From assembly GCA_033002965.1 (NCBI GenBank), contig JAURVB010014189.1:101972-165971 (forward strand): 64,000 bases of DNA, given 5' to 3'. Under the pieces are notes generated by a model. The model searched no databases, was not told the DNA's origin, and saw only the letters and a list, made by a program, of their open reading frames with translations. Shown piece by piece: positions 1 to 11,020 of the stretch. Both the position numbers and the translations under genes were made by a program. This DNA comes from Piper betle. Lineage: Eukaryota > Streptophyta > Magnoliopsida > Piperales > Piperaceae. Numbering within the stretch: position 1 is the stretch's first letter; every line of letters starts with the position of its first letter.

Positions 1-862
1 AGAATCTAGCCACCAAGTGTGTATTGGCACTGAAGCTAAATTAACCTCAGAACAAACAAAATTAAGAAATGAACCTTTCTTTGCACGCCAAACGTGATAC
101 TTAGTGCATTCCTTCTTCATATGTCCAGGTTTACCATAAAAGAAACAACAAGAAGCCTGATTTTCTTTCTTTTGCTGTTGCTTGTGAGACCCATTATCAG
201 CATCCTTAGCCCTCTTTCTTTTCTTATTTTTGTCCTAATAGGTACTAGCCAAGTGAGCACTTTCAGCCTGTTCTTGCTTCAACCTTTCTTCTTCTTGCAC
301 ACAATAAGAAATGAGCTCATTAAGAGTCCATTTGTCCCTTTGACAGTTGTAACTGACCTTAAATTGACTGAATTGTGCATGAAGAGAAATTAAAACTAAA
401 TGCACAAACAAATCTTCAGATAGCTCTAACCTTAGTGCTTTTAGTTTTGAAGCAATATTTGACATCTCTAAGATGTACTCCCTTACGCTTATTTTGCCTT
501 TAAACTTTATTAAAATCAAGTTCGACAAAAATGTACTTGTTTCAGCCTTATCGTTTTTTACAAAACGCTTCTCAATTTCTTTAAGAAATTTACTGGCTGT
601 AGTAACCTTTTCAGACACATCGCCCCTGAAGGTCTCTGAAATTCCCCGCTTCGTGATTCATAAGACTCATGCGATTTGAACGTTCCCACTTCTCAATGTC
701 CCGTTTTTCCTCAATGGAACTTTTGTCAGTAAGAAAAGCAGGTTGTTCAGTCCTTAATGCAAGGTCAAGATCTATGTAGCCGAGAATAATCATTACACTT
801 TCTTTCCAATTCTTAAAATTAACCTTAAGCATTGGAACTGAATTGATGTTGGTAGAAATCAT
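1..862 (-). pseudogene. Ty1/copia gag to protease remnant, copy 1
   Basis: On the minus strand the translation reads as a copia capsid (UBN2-type gag). The N-terminal part lies at 862-611 (motif KVNFKNWKESV) and the main gag part at 618-235 (KISVREYILEMSNIASKL, CVQEEERLKQEQAE). A zinc knuckle follows near 150 (CFFYGKPGHMKKEC), then the start of the protease at the window edge (HTWWLDS). Damage is visible: the two gag blocks are in different frames near 611-618, an in-frame stop sits at 235-237, and the second Cys of the CCHC knuckle reads as Tyr. The rest of the element lies to the left, outside the window. It is the sister copy of the element at 18.4-21 kb. Copia identity is certain from the order gag, knuckle, protease; the lineage was not determined. 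Confidence 0.9.
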
Positions 863-1204
863 AGAAGCAGATTGATTAACTGAAAATAGAACAAAATAAC
901 ATGTACATAATAAAATTAATAATTCAAATACTGGTTAATCTCATCAATAGATACCTAGCACAACATTAATATTTAGTCTTTGGACAGAAATATTAATTTG
1001 TAAGTGGTACTCTTAGTGCAGTAATCAAATATGAATAATAAATCCTGTCAAATAATAAACCTTCTTTTGGGTCGATTTATTATTCACATGGAAACTTAAT
1101 AATTATCTCATATTTATTACCGCAATTGAATATATAATTTTGTCAAATATTAACTTTTTTTGGGTCAATTAATATTCACATCAAATCAGGAGGAATCTGG
1201 TGTG

Positions 1205-1205
<1 letters not shown>
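863..1205 (-). mobile_element. copia 5' leader, non-coding
   Basis: AT-rich sequence directly upstream (minus strand) of the gag remnant. It lines up almost base for base with the stretch 19950-20250 upstream of gag in copy 2, including the phrase TTATTATTCACAT. It is therefore part of the element's untranslated leader. Homology with copy 2 is lost near 1190-1205, where a TA microsatellite begins. Confidence 0.7.
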
Positions 1206-1208
<3 letters not shown>

Positions 1209-1239
<31 letters not shown>

Positions 1240-1346
1240 TCGTGAATACATTTACTTGCACATTCGACCTTATAACATATGAATGTTGGATCAAATTGAA
1301 CTTGACTGGTTAGCCGCCCACCAACGTTGTTATTTTTAGATGAAAA

Positions 1347-1390
<44 letters not shown>
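1209..1390. repeat. two (TA)n microsatellites
   Basis: Perfect (TA)n runs at 1209-1236 and about 1350-1390 are separated by about 110 bp of ordinary sequence. Apparent open frames across them (Ile-Tyr repeats) are artefacts. Confidence 0.95.
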
Positions 1391-1393
<3 letters not shown>

Positions 1394-2629
1394 AAATACA
1401 AGTCAATAAAGAAGTTCCAAATTTAAAAATGATAAGACCATAAAGTCACTCCGTAATTCACCACCGGCTGCTCGAGGCAACGACCATTGACTCCGAACTC
1501 TCCGAGGGACAAAACCGTCATTACAACCAAATACAAGAAGAAAATAAAATATGCCCGCCTTTGCCTACGACTTCCTATTTCGGCCAATAAAACGTACGGC
1601 CCCTCCTTGGCACGTGCGAAGGCCTACTCCGGCTACTCCCAGACATCACTGGCGGACGTGTCGTGCGGTGATTGGTTTCGCAGGGCGGTAAAAGTAGGCA
1701 TAAAGCTGGCACGTGCCGCGTGTGGTAATGCCGACCTTATCCTCTTCTTATTGTTTCGCATGCCTTCTTGATTTGCACGCACTATATTATAGTTATTTCT
1801 CTTGGGCGCTTATTTTAATTTTTAAGATGAATGTAAATATTCCTTGGCCTGCAACTGCTGGCTGGAATTGGATCAGTGGCCTCCATGATATACGCGGCTT
1901 ATCAGTTTTTAAACCAAATTTAACTGGATTTTAAAGCGATGCGTAGATAAAAAAGTTTAAAAATTGGAAGCTGAACTTTAAATGCCTAGCCTAATCCGTA
2001 TTATTATTAAGGTATCAAAGTAATTATTTAATTCATAAATGCTATTTTATATTAAAAGATAAGTATAAATTTAAAATTATTGATTTTATGATCGCGACAG
2101 GATCGGAACTCAAATATAATTCATTCATTAAGCTTTATATATACGAACAAACGTGTAGGCTTGATCTTCTTCACATATCATTCTCACATTCATCGTCTAT
2201 AAGTTTTAAATAATTTTGATTGAAGATAGTAATCTATTATTTTCAAGCATGATCAAAGTATACATAACATGAATTTTTCATTTTGCCTTCTCTAATAGAC
2301 AAATATATATATATATATATATTTTTTTTTTTTAAATTTGTTCTTTTTGGAATAAGTCCAACTTTTCCCATCCTAACGAAACAAGTGATAATTAATTAAC
2401 AAGCTTACAAAATCAAGTAGAGAAATCAAACTTCTACCCTCCAGCCTAAACACTTATCCACCCTGCGTAAGTCAAAATAAGACGCTCTTCTCCTCACCAA
2501 TCCTCTCCTTAGAAAACAAACAAAGACTCAAATAATCAAATCTAACAAAAAACAAAGATGACATCTTTAGGGCCCTAAAAGACACATACAAACATATAAA
2601 GACCCCTTTCTCATAACTTATGTGTTGAC

Positions 2630-2635
<6 letters not shown>
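1391..2635. other. intergenic; distal upstream region of the TPS gene
   Basis: No gene is recognised. CACGTG G-box cores sit at 1611-1616 and 1710-1715, 1.5 to 1.6 kb before the TPS start codon. Bases 1450-1770 are less AT-rich than the surroundings and may be an old regulatory or transcribed piece. The rest is AT-rich with short A and T runs. Confidence 0.4.
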
Positions 2636-2671
<36 letters not shown>

Positions 2672-2703
2672 ATATGATATATGATATATGATATATGATA
2701 TAT
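2636..2703. repeat. (TA)n followed by (ATATGAT)n microsatellite
   Basis: A TA run passes into about five copies of a 7-bp unit, ATATGAT. It lies about 200 bp upstream of the probable start of the TPS transcript. Confidence 0.95.
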
Positions 2704-2912
2704 AAATGTGCTCCAGCACACGTATAATTATAAAACCATTTTCCCGTTGGCTCTACCTTAACAAAAAAACCAGTGTCCGGTGCGCAACGCCGGACGACCA
2801 GGCGACGGTACTCCCTTTCCCCCAAACCCTAGATTTCCCCTTCTCCCACCTTCTTTTTAATCCCCCGATTCCTCGTCGCTGGTTCGCGAACTCACCTTCG
2901 ATCTTCTCCTCG

Positions 2913-3165
2913 GTATGTTCTCCTTCGTCTCCGCTTTCTTTTGATCTCCGTTTTGATACATTTCGTCCGTGATCTCGTTGGCAAAAGCTGGTAGAAGTTG
3001 GTGGTTCTTCATCTTGGTTGATGCATGCTTGTTGTCTGTTTCATTTGTGTGTTTTCTTTGTTGTTGTAGCGTGGATACTGTTCTTCTTTTGGATCTGTAC
3101 CATTTTTTGTGTTTGTTATTGCGTAATGTTTAGTGAGTTGATTGGAGTGTGGTTTGTGTTGGTAG
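2913..3165 (+). other. probable 5'-UTR intron of the TPS gene
   Basis: A pyrimidine-rich leader-like stretch ends in CTCG followed by GTATGT at 2913. The sequence then becomes T/G-rich, like a plant intron. Candidate acceptors are AG at 3068-3069 and 3164-3165, both before the ATG at 3202. Leader introns are common in class II TPS genes. The exact acceptor cannot be decided without transcripts. Confidence 0.45.
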
Positions 3166-3201
3166 GTTGATGTTTTGTGGTAGTGTTGGTGAGGAGGAAA
3201 T

Positions 3202-6200
3202 ATGTTGTCGCGATCGTATACAAATTTGTTGGATTTGGCGTCCGGGAATTTTCCGGCGATGGCGCGGAGTGGGCGGAGGATGCCGAGGGTTATGACAGTG
3301 CCGGGGATCATCTCAGAGTTGGATGATGAGAAGGCAAATAGTGTGTCTTCGGACGTTCCATCGTCCATTGTGCAGGATAGGATTATAATTGTGGCGAATC
3401 AGCTGCCGATTAAGGCAAAGAAGCGGCCTGATGACAATGGGTGGAGTTTTAGTTGGGATGAGGATTCGTTGTTGTTGCAGTTGAAGGAAGGGTTGCCTGA
3501 TGATATGGAGGTTATTTATGTTGGGTGCTTGAGGGCTGAGATCGATCCAAACGAGGAGGATAATGTGTCCCAGGTTTTGTTGGAGAAGTTCAAGTGTGTT
3601 CCGGCATTTTTACCGCAGGACATTTTGACCAAGTTTTATCATGGGTTTTGTAAATTGCAGCTGTGGCCACTGTTCCATTACATGCTTCCCTTTTCGGCTG
3701 ATCATGGAGGGCGGTTTGACCGATCCTTGTGGGAGGCATATGTAGCTGCCAATAAGATTTTCTCCCAGGTGGTCATTGAGGTCATTAATCCAGAAGATGA
3801 CTATGTGTGGATTCATGACTACCATTTGATGGTGCTGCCTACATTTTTGAGAAGGCAGTTTAACCGGTTGAGGATGGGATTTTTCCTGCATAGCCCCTTT
3901 CCTTCTTCAGAGATATACAGGACTCTTCCTGTTAGGGAGGAGATTCTGAAGGCATTGCTGAACTCTGATATGATCGGGTTTCACACTTTTGATTATGCCA
4001 GACATTTTCTTTCATGTTGCAGTAGGATGTTGGGTCTGGAGTACCAGTCTAAGAGAGGATATATTGGTTTGGAATATTATGGAAGGACGGTGGGAATTAA
4101 GATCATGCCTGTGGGTGTTCATATGCGTCAATTGGAATCCATTCTGAGTCTGGCAGATAAAGAGTGGAGGGTAAGTGAACTTAGGCAGCAGTTTGAGGGG
4201 AAGACTGTTTTGCTAGGTGTAGATGACATGGACATTTTCAAAGGGATTAACTTGAAGCTTTTGGCAATGGAAGAGATGCTTAAGCAGCATTCCAATTGGC
4301 AAGGGAGAGCTGTATTAATTCAAATTGCAAATCCCGCTAGAGGTAGGGGCAGAGACCTGGAAGAGATCCAAGCTGAAATAGATGAAAGCTGTCGGAGGAT
4401 CAATCAGGAATTTGGACGGCCAGGTTATGAGCCTATTGTGTTCATAAATGGTCCTATGTCAGTCAGTGAAAAGATTGCTTTTTATACAACTGCAGAATGT
4501 GTGGTTGTCACTGCCGTTAGGGATGGAATGAACCTTACTCCTTATGAATATATTGTGTGTAGGCAAGGTTTATCTGGTTCTGAGTCTGCTGGTGAGTCAA
4601 GCGGGCCTAAGAAAAGTATGTTGGTTGTTTCAGAGTTTATTGGATGCTCGCCATCCCTTAGTGGGGCCATCAGGGTTAATCCGTGGAACATTGAAGCCAC
4701 AGCAGAAGCGATGAATGAGGCAATATCCCTGGATGAAGCTGAGAAGCAATTGAGACATGAAAAGCATTACAAATATGTAAGCACTCATGACGTGGCTTAT
4801 TGGGCACGTAGTTTCATGCAGGACATGGAGAGGACATGCAAGGATCATTTCAAAAGGAGGTGTTGGGGCATTGGATTGGGCTTTGGTTTCAGAGTTGTGG
4901 CTTTGGATTCTAATTTTAGAAAGCTTTCTATAGATACTATTGTGGGAGCATATGCAAGATCCCGGAAAAGAGCAATCATGTTAGACTATGATGGAACAGT
5001 GATGCCACAAACTTCATTAAACAAAACACCAAGTGCGGAAGTTATCTCCCTCTTAAATATCCTTTGTGGTGATCCAAGCAATGTTGTTTTTATTGTTAGC
5101 GGCAGAGGCAGGGAGAGTTTGGGAAAATGGTTTTCTCCATGCAAAAAACTTGGAATTGCCGCTGAACATGGCTACTTTTTGAGGTAAAACATGCCCCCTT
5201 ATTTTCCTATTTTGGTTTGTTTGGGGCTCTAATATCTTGATTTTGCAGATGGCCTTGGGATGAAGAATGGGAAATCTGTGGCCACAGTACAGATTTTGCA
5301 TGGATGCAGCTTGCTGAACCTGTTATGAAACTATATACTGAGAGTACTGATGGTTCATGGATTGAAACTAAAGAAAGTGCATTGGTTTGGCACCATCAGG
5401 ATGCTGACCCTGGGTTTGGATCTGCTCAGGCAAAGGAGTTGTTGGACCATTTAGAGAGTGTGCTGGCGAATGAACCTGTGGCAGTTAAAAGGGGCCAGCA
5501 TATAGTGGAAGTGAAACCTCAGGTGTGTTAACTGTAGTCTATATAAATATGTTTTGATAGAAGAATTGTTTTGGACATAGGAGGGATCGCAGTGGAAATC
5601 ATTAAATGTTATTTTAAGCGACTTTCCCTAAAAATCCAAGGAGTCGCACGACTCTCGGGACTTGATGACTGCTGTATGACTTTTAGTTTGGCATTTATGA
5701 ACAGGTTGACAGTTACGTGCCATTTAAGTGATCGTGTATTCTGTTTAATATTTAATCTTTTAGCGAATATAACCAATTTTTTAGCTGTTTTGTGTGCATT
5801 TTAAGTGACTGCAAAAGATTCTACCTTGAATGAAGTGAAATCATCCTAAATGTAACAACATTTTCTGTTGAAAGTTATTCTTTATCAAGTTCATATGCTA
5901 TATTGCCTGATCTCATTTCTTTCTCGTTGGCAAATTTAGGGAGTCAGTAAAGGTTTAGTAGCCGAGAAAATCTTATCATCTATGAAGGATAAAGGAAGAC
6001 GAACCGACTTTGTTCTATGCATTGGTGATGACAGATCGGATGAGGACATGTTTGAAGGAATGGTTGCCCTCTCAGAGAAATGTTGACAGTTACGTCATCC
6101 GTTTTTGCCTGCACAGTTGGACAGAAGCCAAGCAAGGCAAAATACTATTTGGACGACACAACGGAGGTTGTCACAATGCTCCATAGTCTCGCTGAAGCTT

Positions 6201-6301
6201 CTAGTGAGCCATCCTCTCCTGTATCAGAAGAAGATTGCCCATCTTCTGAAGTACAAGCGACTGCTACTGCGTTTTCTCATCAATTGCGGCTAAATCCATG
6301 A
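3202..6301 (+). CDS. TPS7: class II trehalose-6-phosphate synthase/phosphatase-like protein (TPS7-like), frameshifted near 3' end
   Basis: Exons are 3202-5183, 5249-5522 and 5940-6301, with GT-AG introns of 65 and 417 bp. The N-terminus RSYTNLLDLASGNFP and the PRVMTVPGIISELD motif are typical of plant class II TPS, closest in memory to TPS7. A glycosyltransferase-20 synthase-like domain spans roughly residues 55-540. The HAD phosphatase-like domain follows (LDYDGTVMPQ near residue 595, then SGRGRESL and GDDRSDEDMF in exon 3). Class II members are thought to be regulatory sugar-status proteins of the cytosol with little or no synthase activity. Oddity: in exon 3 the frame runs into TGA at 6084-6086, while the conserved C-terminal motif (VFACTVGQKPSKAKYYLDD) lies one frame over from 6080. 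A single lost A in the AAA at 6078-6080 explains this. As written, the protein loses about 72 C-terminal residues. The ATG choice rests on the conserved N-terminus. Confidence 0.95.
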
Positions 6302-7136
6302 CGAAATACGGCCTTCGTGGTAATAACCGGTTGTGAATGGCAGGGTCTAAGCTCCTGCAACACAGATGAATACATTGGAACAGATCTTGCAAATTGAAAG
6401 CTTCTTAGAGCCGTCTATCATCCTAATGAACGAGAACTTCATCGAAATTACAGAATGTGAAGCTGATCGTGCAGCTTTTCTATAAATGACTTGGAGGTCT
6501 TCGGGTAAAAAAGTGACGCATCTAGCTGCAGTGGTCGTGCTTGGGGGCGATAATATTTTGGTGTAAAATTTTGCCATGGCGCTCACTTAACGCTAATGAG
6601 CAACAAGCTGCATGGGTAGTTTTGTCAACAGGGCTACCGAGGTGACATCAATTTCTGCATGGCCTAGACTGATATGATGGCTGTTGGAACGTGCAATTAC
6701 GATGGCTTAAAGTTTGATTGAAGAACCTAAATCTGATATTACATCTTCATATATATTATATATTTTTTCCTATCGGCTGGGTGTGTAATGGGTTTATTAT
6801 TATCTTTTAATGGATCTTCAGCTGAACGGGCAGATTGAAATGTAGCTTTTCATGATTTCTTTTTCTTTTAGTTGGACATGGTTACTGTTCTAGACTTCAT
6901 ACATGGTAGTTAGATAATCTTTTAATTTTTCACATCTGGTATTGCTAGATTGACTTGAATTGACTGATAAGGGTATCTTGCATATCGTATCCTCCAAAGA
7001 AGTATTTCTAGTCCTTGTTCGGGGGATGTGCAACTTTTTAACCTTTTGCTGGGTATTGTTTACAACACATTCACCATTTTAAGTTAACTAGTATCATACA
7101 GGCATTTGCTATTAATATTTTCCCGTCATCAAATTA
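6302..7136. other. 3' flank of the TPS gene
   Basis: Probable 3' UTR for the first few hundred bases, followed by AT-rich intergenic DNA. No other gene is seen. Short open frames here do not resemble any family. Confidence 0.4.
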
Positions 7137-7920
7137 GTAACGACCCAACATAAAATATAATATAATGGGTTAAATTATTTTTAAAAATAGTTAATTAAGT
7201 TAAACATAATTTATTTTTATTGATAAATAAGATCTTGTTCTAGTAGTTATTAAATGTGATATTAAATTAATAGATTTCACAATTTACTAATTTTAGTAAA
7301 TTTTATTCTCAAATTTTTTACATTTACCCTGTTGTTAGTTTCAACCTATGACCATTTTTAGTATGTAATTGATAGCCTAATCAACGTCTATAGGGAACTA
7401 AGAAACTCTAATATTATTTGTAATTACCTAGCCCAAAGTTCGATATAAAGTACAAACTAATGAGCCTAAATTATTTTTTTAAAAAGTGGTTAAATAAATT
7501 AAAAATATATATTCTAGTTTCACTTATAAATAAAATCTTATTATAATAGGTATTAGATGTGATATCCTGTAGGTATTACATATGATATTAAGTTGAAGGA
7601 TCTTACAATCCACTCATCTTAAAGAAATTTAAATTTTATCCCTGAAATTTTTATACTTAGTCTGTTATTAGCCCAGTTCAGGACATTTTTTGGCCTATGA
7701 CTGGCAACATAACCAACATCTCTATTCCAACCTACCATCTAATACAAAATTAAGAGGTTATAATATTATTTGTAACGACTCAGCCCAAAGTGTAATATAA
7801 TTAGTTAAGTCATTTTTTAAAAAGTGATTAATTAAATTAAAGATCTATAATTTATTTTTACTTGTTAATAAAATTTTATTCAATAAGTATTAGATATAAG
7901 ATTAAGTCGAACGTTTTCAT
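7137..7920. repeat. three diverged tandem copies of an AT-rich repeat
   Basis: Three units begin with a related phrase: GTAACGACCCAACATAAA at 7137, GTAATTACCTAGCCCAAAG at 7420, and GTAACGACTCAGCCCAAAG at 7772. Each continues with a comparable AT-rich body (TTTATTTTTA..GATAA..., then TATTAGATGTGATAT). Spacing is 283 and 352 bp and the third copy is cut short. The opening resembles the start of some plant LTRs, so degraded LTR fragments are possible. No TG..CA ends or coding remnants were found. Confidence 0.6.
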
Positions 7921-10442
7921 GCAAACTCAACACTGATACTATTTACATAATCCAACGATTACTGAATATCCAATGACAAATGTTCACACATTCCATTTTC
8001 CTGTTTTAAGGTGCAGTATCTGTCATTTGTTTCAGCTAACAACTAACAAGTACTGCTAATAAGACATCTAAGGGATGATGCGAACAGGCGAAAATTTGGA
8101 TGTATTAAATAATCTCAAAACCTATCCGGGGAAAAGCGTGAGTTACTTGAATCCATCATGCCACATTTTGAAGTATGACAAGCGTTTTTCTATGACAAAC
8201 TATTGGGGCGAGGCATAGAAAATGATAATTTTTATACATGGCCTGCTCATTGGTCAGTATAATTAAGAAAGGCATTGCAAAATCTTAAAATATAAGCCTT
8301 GTGGCAGTAAAAAATGTAGTACAGCAATTTAGCAATTTTTAAGGCTAATGTTTACTGTCCATTTGAAAAATTCTCACAAAATTGCCTACAAGTATGGCCT
8401 CATACCGTGATTGTTAATTTATAAATAGTGATTAGAAGATTACCCCCAAAATTTCTTAAAATAACTTAGAAATTTCAAAGACAAAAAAGAATCATAAGTT
8501 CTCGTTCTACTCCATCTAAATTTAGACATTTTTGACACATAATGTACTGGCACCCATACACCACCGCAATGTATGTTAATATAGTATGTGATGGTGCTAC
8601 TTGGCTTATTCTATTTACACTTATTAATAACAATTAGGCAAGATATTACACCATGCATGTGCCCATATTGTATAAATTTTAATTTTATACATAAATTTAT
8701 TATAATAATTTAATATTATAAATATAGACGGTGATTGACTTAAAAATATATCTTATTTAAATAAAAAGATGAATTATAATTATTTAATTTTTATTATATT
8801 TTTTAAAATGATTAGACAAAATGTTATTAGTAAGAAATTAAAAGTTAAAATTACCCAGATTCAAACCCGTAAACTTCTACGTGAAAGGTAGATTTATTAT
8901 TATTTTTTAAGAAATTAAGGTTAACAAGTCGTGACCCTTTACCGGAGATATTTTTATTATATTTTTAAATATTTTTAATATTTTGATTGATTGGTTCTTC
9001 AATTTTTAATCTCAAACCATTATTGGGTTCCTCTTTTTATTAATAAACGTAGATGAAACTTAAAATTAGACTCTGATGAAAAGTATAATATGAATAATCA
9101 AAATATGATAAAAAATAAAATAAATTATTATAATTTACCATCTTGTTCAATTATAATTTATTATTAATATTAAAATTTATCTCTTAGATATTATATAATT
9201 ATAGTCTATCTCATAATTAATTTTTTAAAGGAGTCATTATATTATTTACTAAGAATTTATCTAGAGTATGTTTCTAACCGAGCGTGACTTCGTGTCTAAT
9301 TCTTTTATGAAGAGCCTAATATTTATAGTTAATTTATTTTTTAGAAAAGAAGTACAATTTGTAATCCTTGTAAAAGTAATAACAGTGGTGGTGTAGACTG
9401 ACGATTCGTTCCCTATTCCGACCACTGCAGTCTGCATGGGCATGTTCTTTGGCATGTTCTCCTTCAAAATGGGACTCTAATCCGAACCCAGATAAGATAT
9501 ATACCGCAAGGCAAAATTCCTGACCCAAATCCTGCAAAACTGATCCCAGATTCAACTTTGGACGCGAGTTGAATATTCTGTCATTGGATACGCGAAGGAT
9601 TATTCGTCTACCAATCTGTTTGGAGTTGATAAGGGTTCTAGGAATTGTGTCGACTGTGGGGTAGCGGAGATGGTTCCCCTGACTGCGGGAATTGTTGAAT
9701 GCTTCTGCTGAAGAGCTGAGAGCTAATGAATGGTCTTGGAAGAGGTGTTTCACCTTCAATAATATTGGAGCTTGGTAAGTTCTCTTCGTAGACTGGTTCC
9801 TTGATTACCATATTGTGATACATTATATATTTATTTACTTTTAAAATTCTGTTATGAAATTCTTGGGAGGGAGATGAAGTGAAAGTAAGAATTAGGTGCA
9901 TCGGCACACAATGGAGTGATTGGAACTACATTATAAGTCATATTCCTGTCTAGTGGGACGGTCTTGTGTTTCTGTATCTGTATCTGGACGTTTCTGTTAG
10001 TATTATTTATCAACACGAATATGCCAAACATCATCTTGAAAGTGCCTTGTTCATCATGTCAAGGAAAGTAATATCTGTCGTGTGATTCGAGAGCTTGTAG
10101 AAGCTAATTATAGATTTGTTTGTTTTGATTGCTTAACTCAAATTAACTAGATTGTAGTGTTCAAACAGCTGTTTAATGCGACAAAGTGCATGCATCATCA
10201 CGCAAATATAAGTGCATTGGTATTACAAATAGAGTTATACACACAATATAGGCGCTTCTATTTTATAGCAATGAGAGCAAATTTTTTCATTTCCACACTA
10301 TGATGGTGGTCACTCTATACACAACCTGTTGCCCTTAAATATGGAAGAAGGACCATTGGAGGCCCATATTTGAATTGGGAACATTTCTATTGGTACTTGA
10401 GTTGTTCCCTGGAGTGGGACGGGAGCTGGTCTCTCTTGCCTC
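7921..10442. other. AT-rich intergenic region, no recognised gene
   Basis: Mostly AT-rich DNA without coding character. A 141-codon open frame on the minus strand (9759-9334) and an overlapping one (9907-9638) match no family I know and lack domain motifs. They lie downstream of the RING-H2 relic and could be transcribed remnant sequence. Confidence 0.4.
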
Positions 10443-11020
10443 CTAACAGAAAACATACCTGCAAACGGGGCACTTGCCATGGCCTTTTACCCATGGCACC
10501 AAGCAGGCCTTGTGGAACGTGTGATTGCAGTGCGTAACTAGAAGTGTTTCATTGGACGCAAACTCCTCAAGGCAGATCGAACACTCCCTCCCTTCATCAT
10601 TGTCCTCATCTTCTTCCTGGATGTGATTGGAAGTGGGCTTAATATCTGATTCCGCTTCTTGCTCATAGCCTTCTTGAAATCGTCACTAGCAAGTCCTGGG
10701 TCTACTCCCTGTGGGGATGAAGGCCCTATCTGCCACTGCTGGGAGCCAGTGCGGGGCATTGAGCTGAACATTTGCTGAAGTCTTTGACGTATTTCATTCT
10801 CGTCGAGGATGATAATTCTGAATGGTGACAAAGGCTCAGCAGGGTTGCTGATAAGATTTTCACTTTTATATTTCATGGCCATATTGAGATTATCAATGGG
10901 TAAGTTAATGTTTTTGTGCTAATAAGAAAGAGGTTTATGGTGGTGCCTTGGCAAGCCGAATGGTCCTGGCCTATAGTTTGAGAATGCCCTCCAAGTATCT
11001 GTACACACTGTGTTGTTATC
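10443..11020 (-). pseudogene. RING-H2 E3 ubiquitin ligase, broken
   Basis: The C-terminus carries a full RING-H2 finger (CSICLEEF .. HCNHTFHKAC .. GKCPVC), ending at stop 10443-10445. Such fingers bind E2 enzymes and confer ubiquitin ligase activity. Upstream in the same exon the sequence codes for a linker (SPFRIIILDENEIRQRLQQMF) and further conserved-looking sequence (YRPGPFGLPRHHHKPLSY). Two lesions separate these parts. A TAG stop lies at 10919-10921. A one-base shift near 10665 is needed to join SDDFKKA to YEQEAESD and the RING. A plausible splice acceptor precedes the exon at 11021-11023; no upstream exon was found. It is most likely a pseudogene. Sequencing error at two separate sites is less likely but not excluded. 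Confidence 0.8.

Noticed and set aside
1176..1406. Frame rich in Ile-Tyr
   Set aside because: Translation of TA microsatellites.
3009..3368. Antisense 119-codon frame over the TPS start
   Set aside because: Shadow of the TPS coding strand and its leader.
9334..9759. 141-codon minus-strand frame
   Set aside because: No recognisable family, overlapping frames equally open, no start context; kept only as a note in the intergenic entry.
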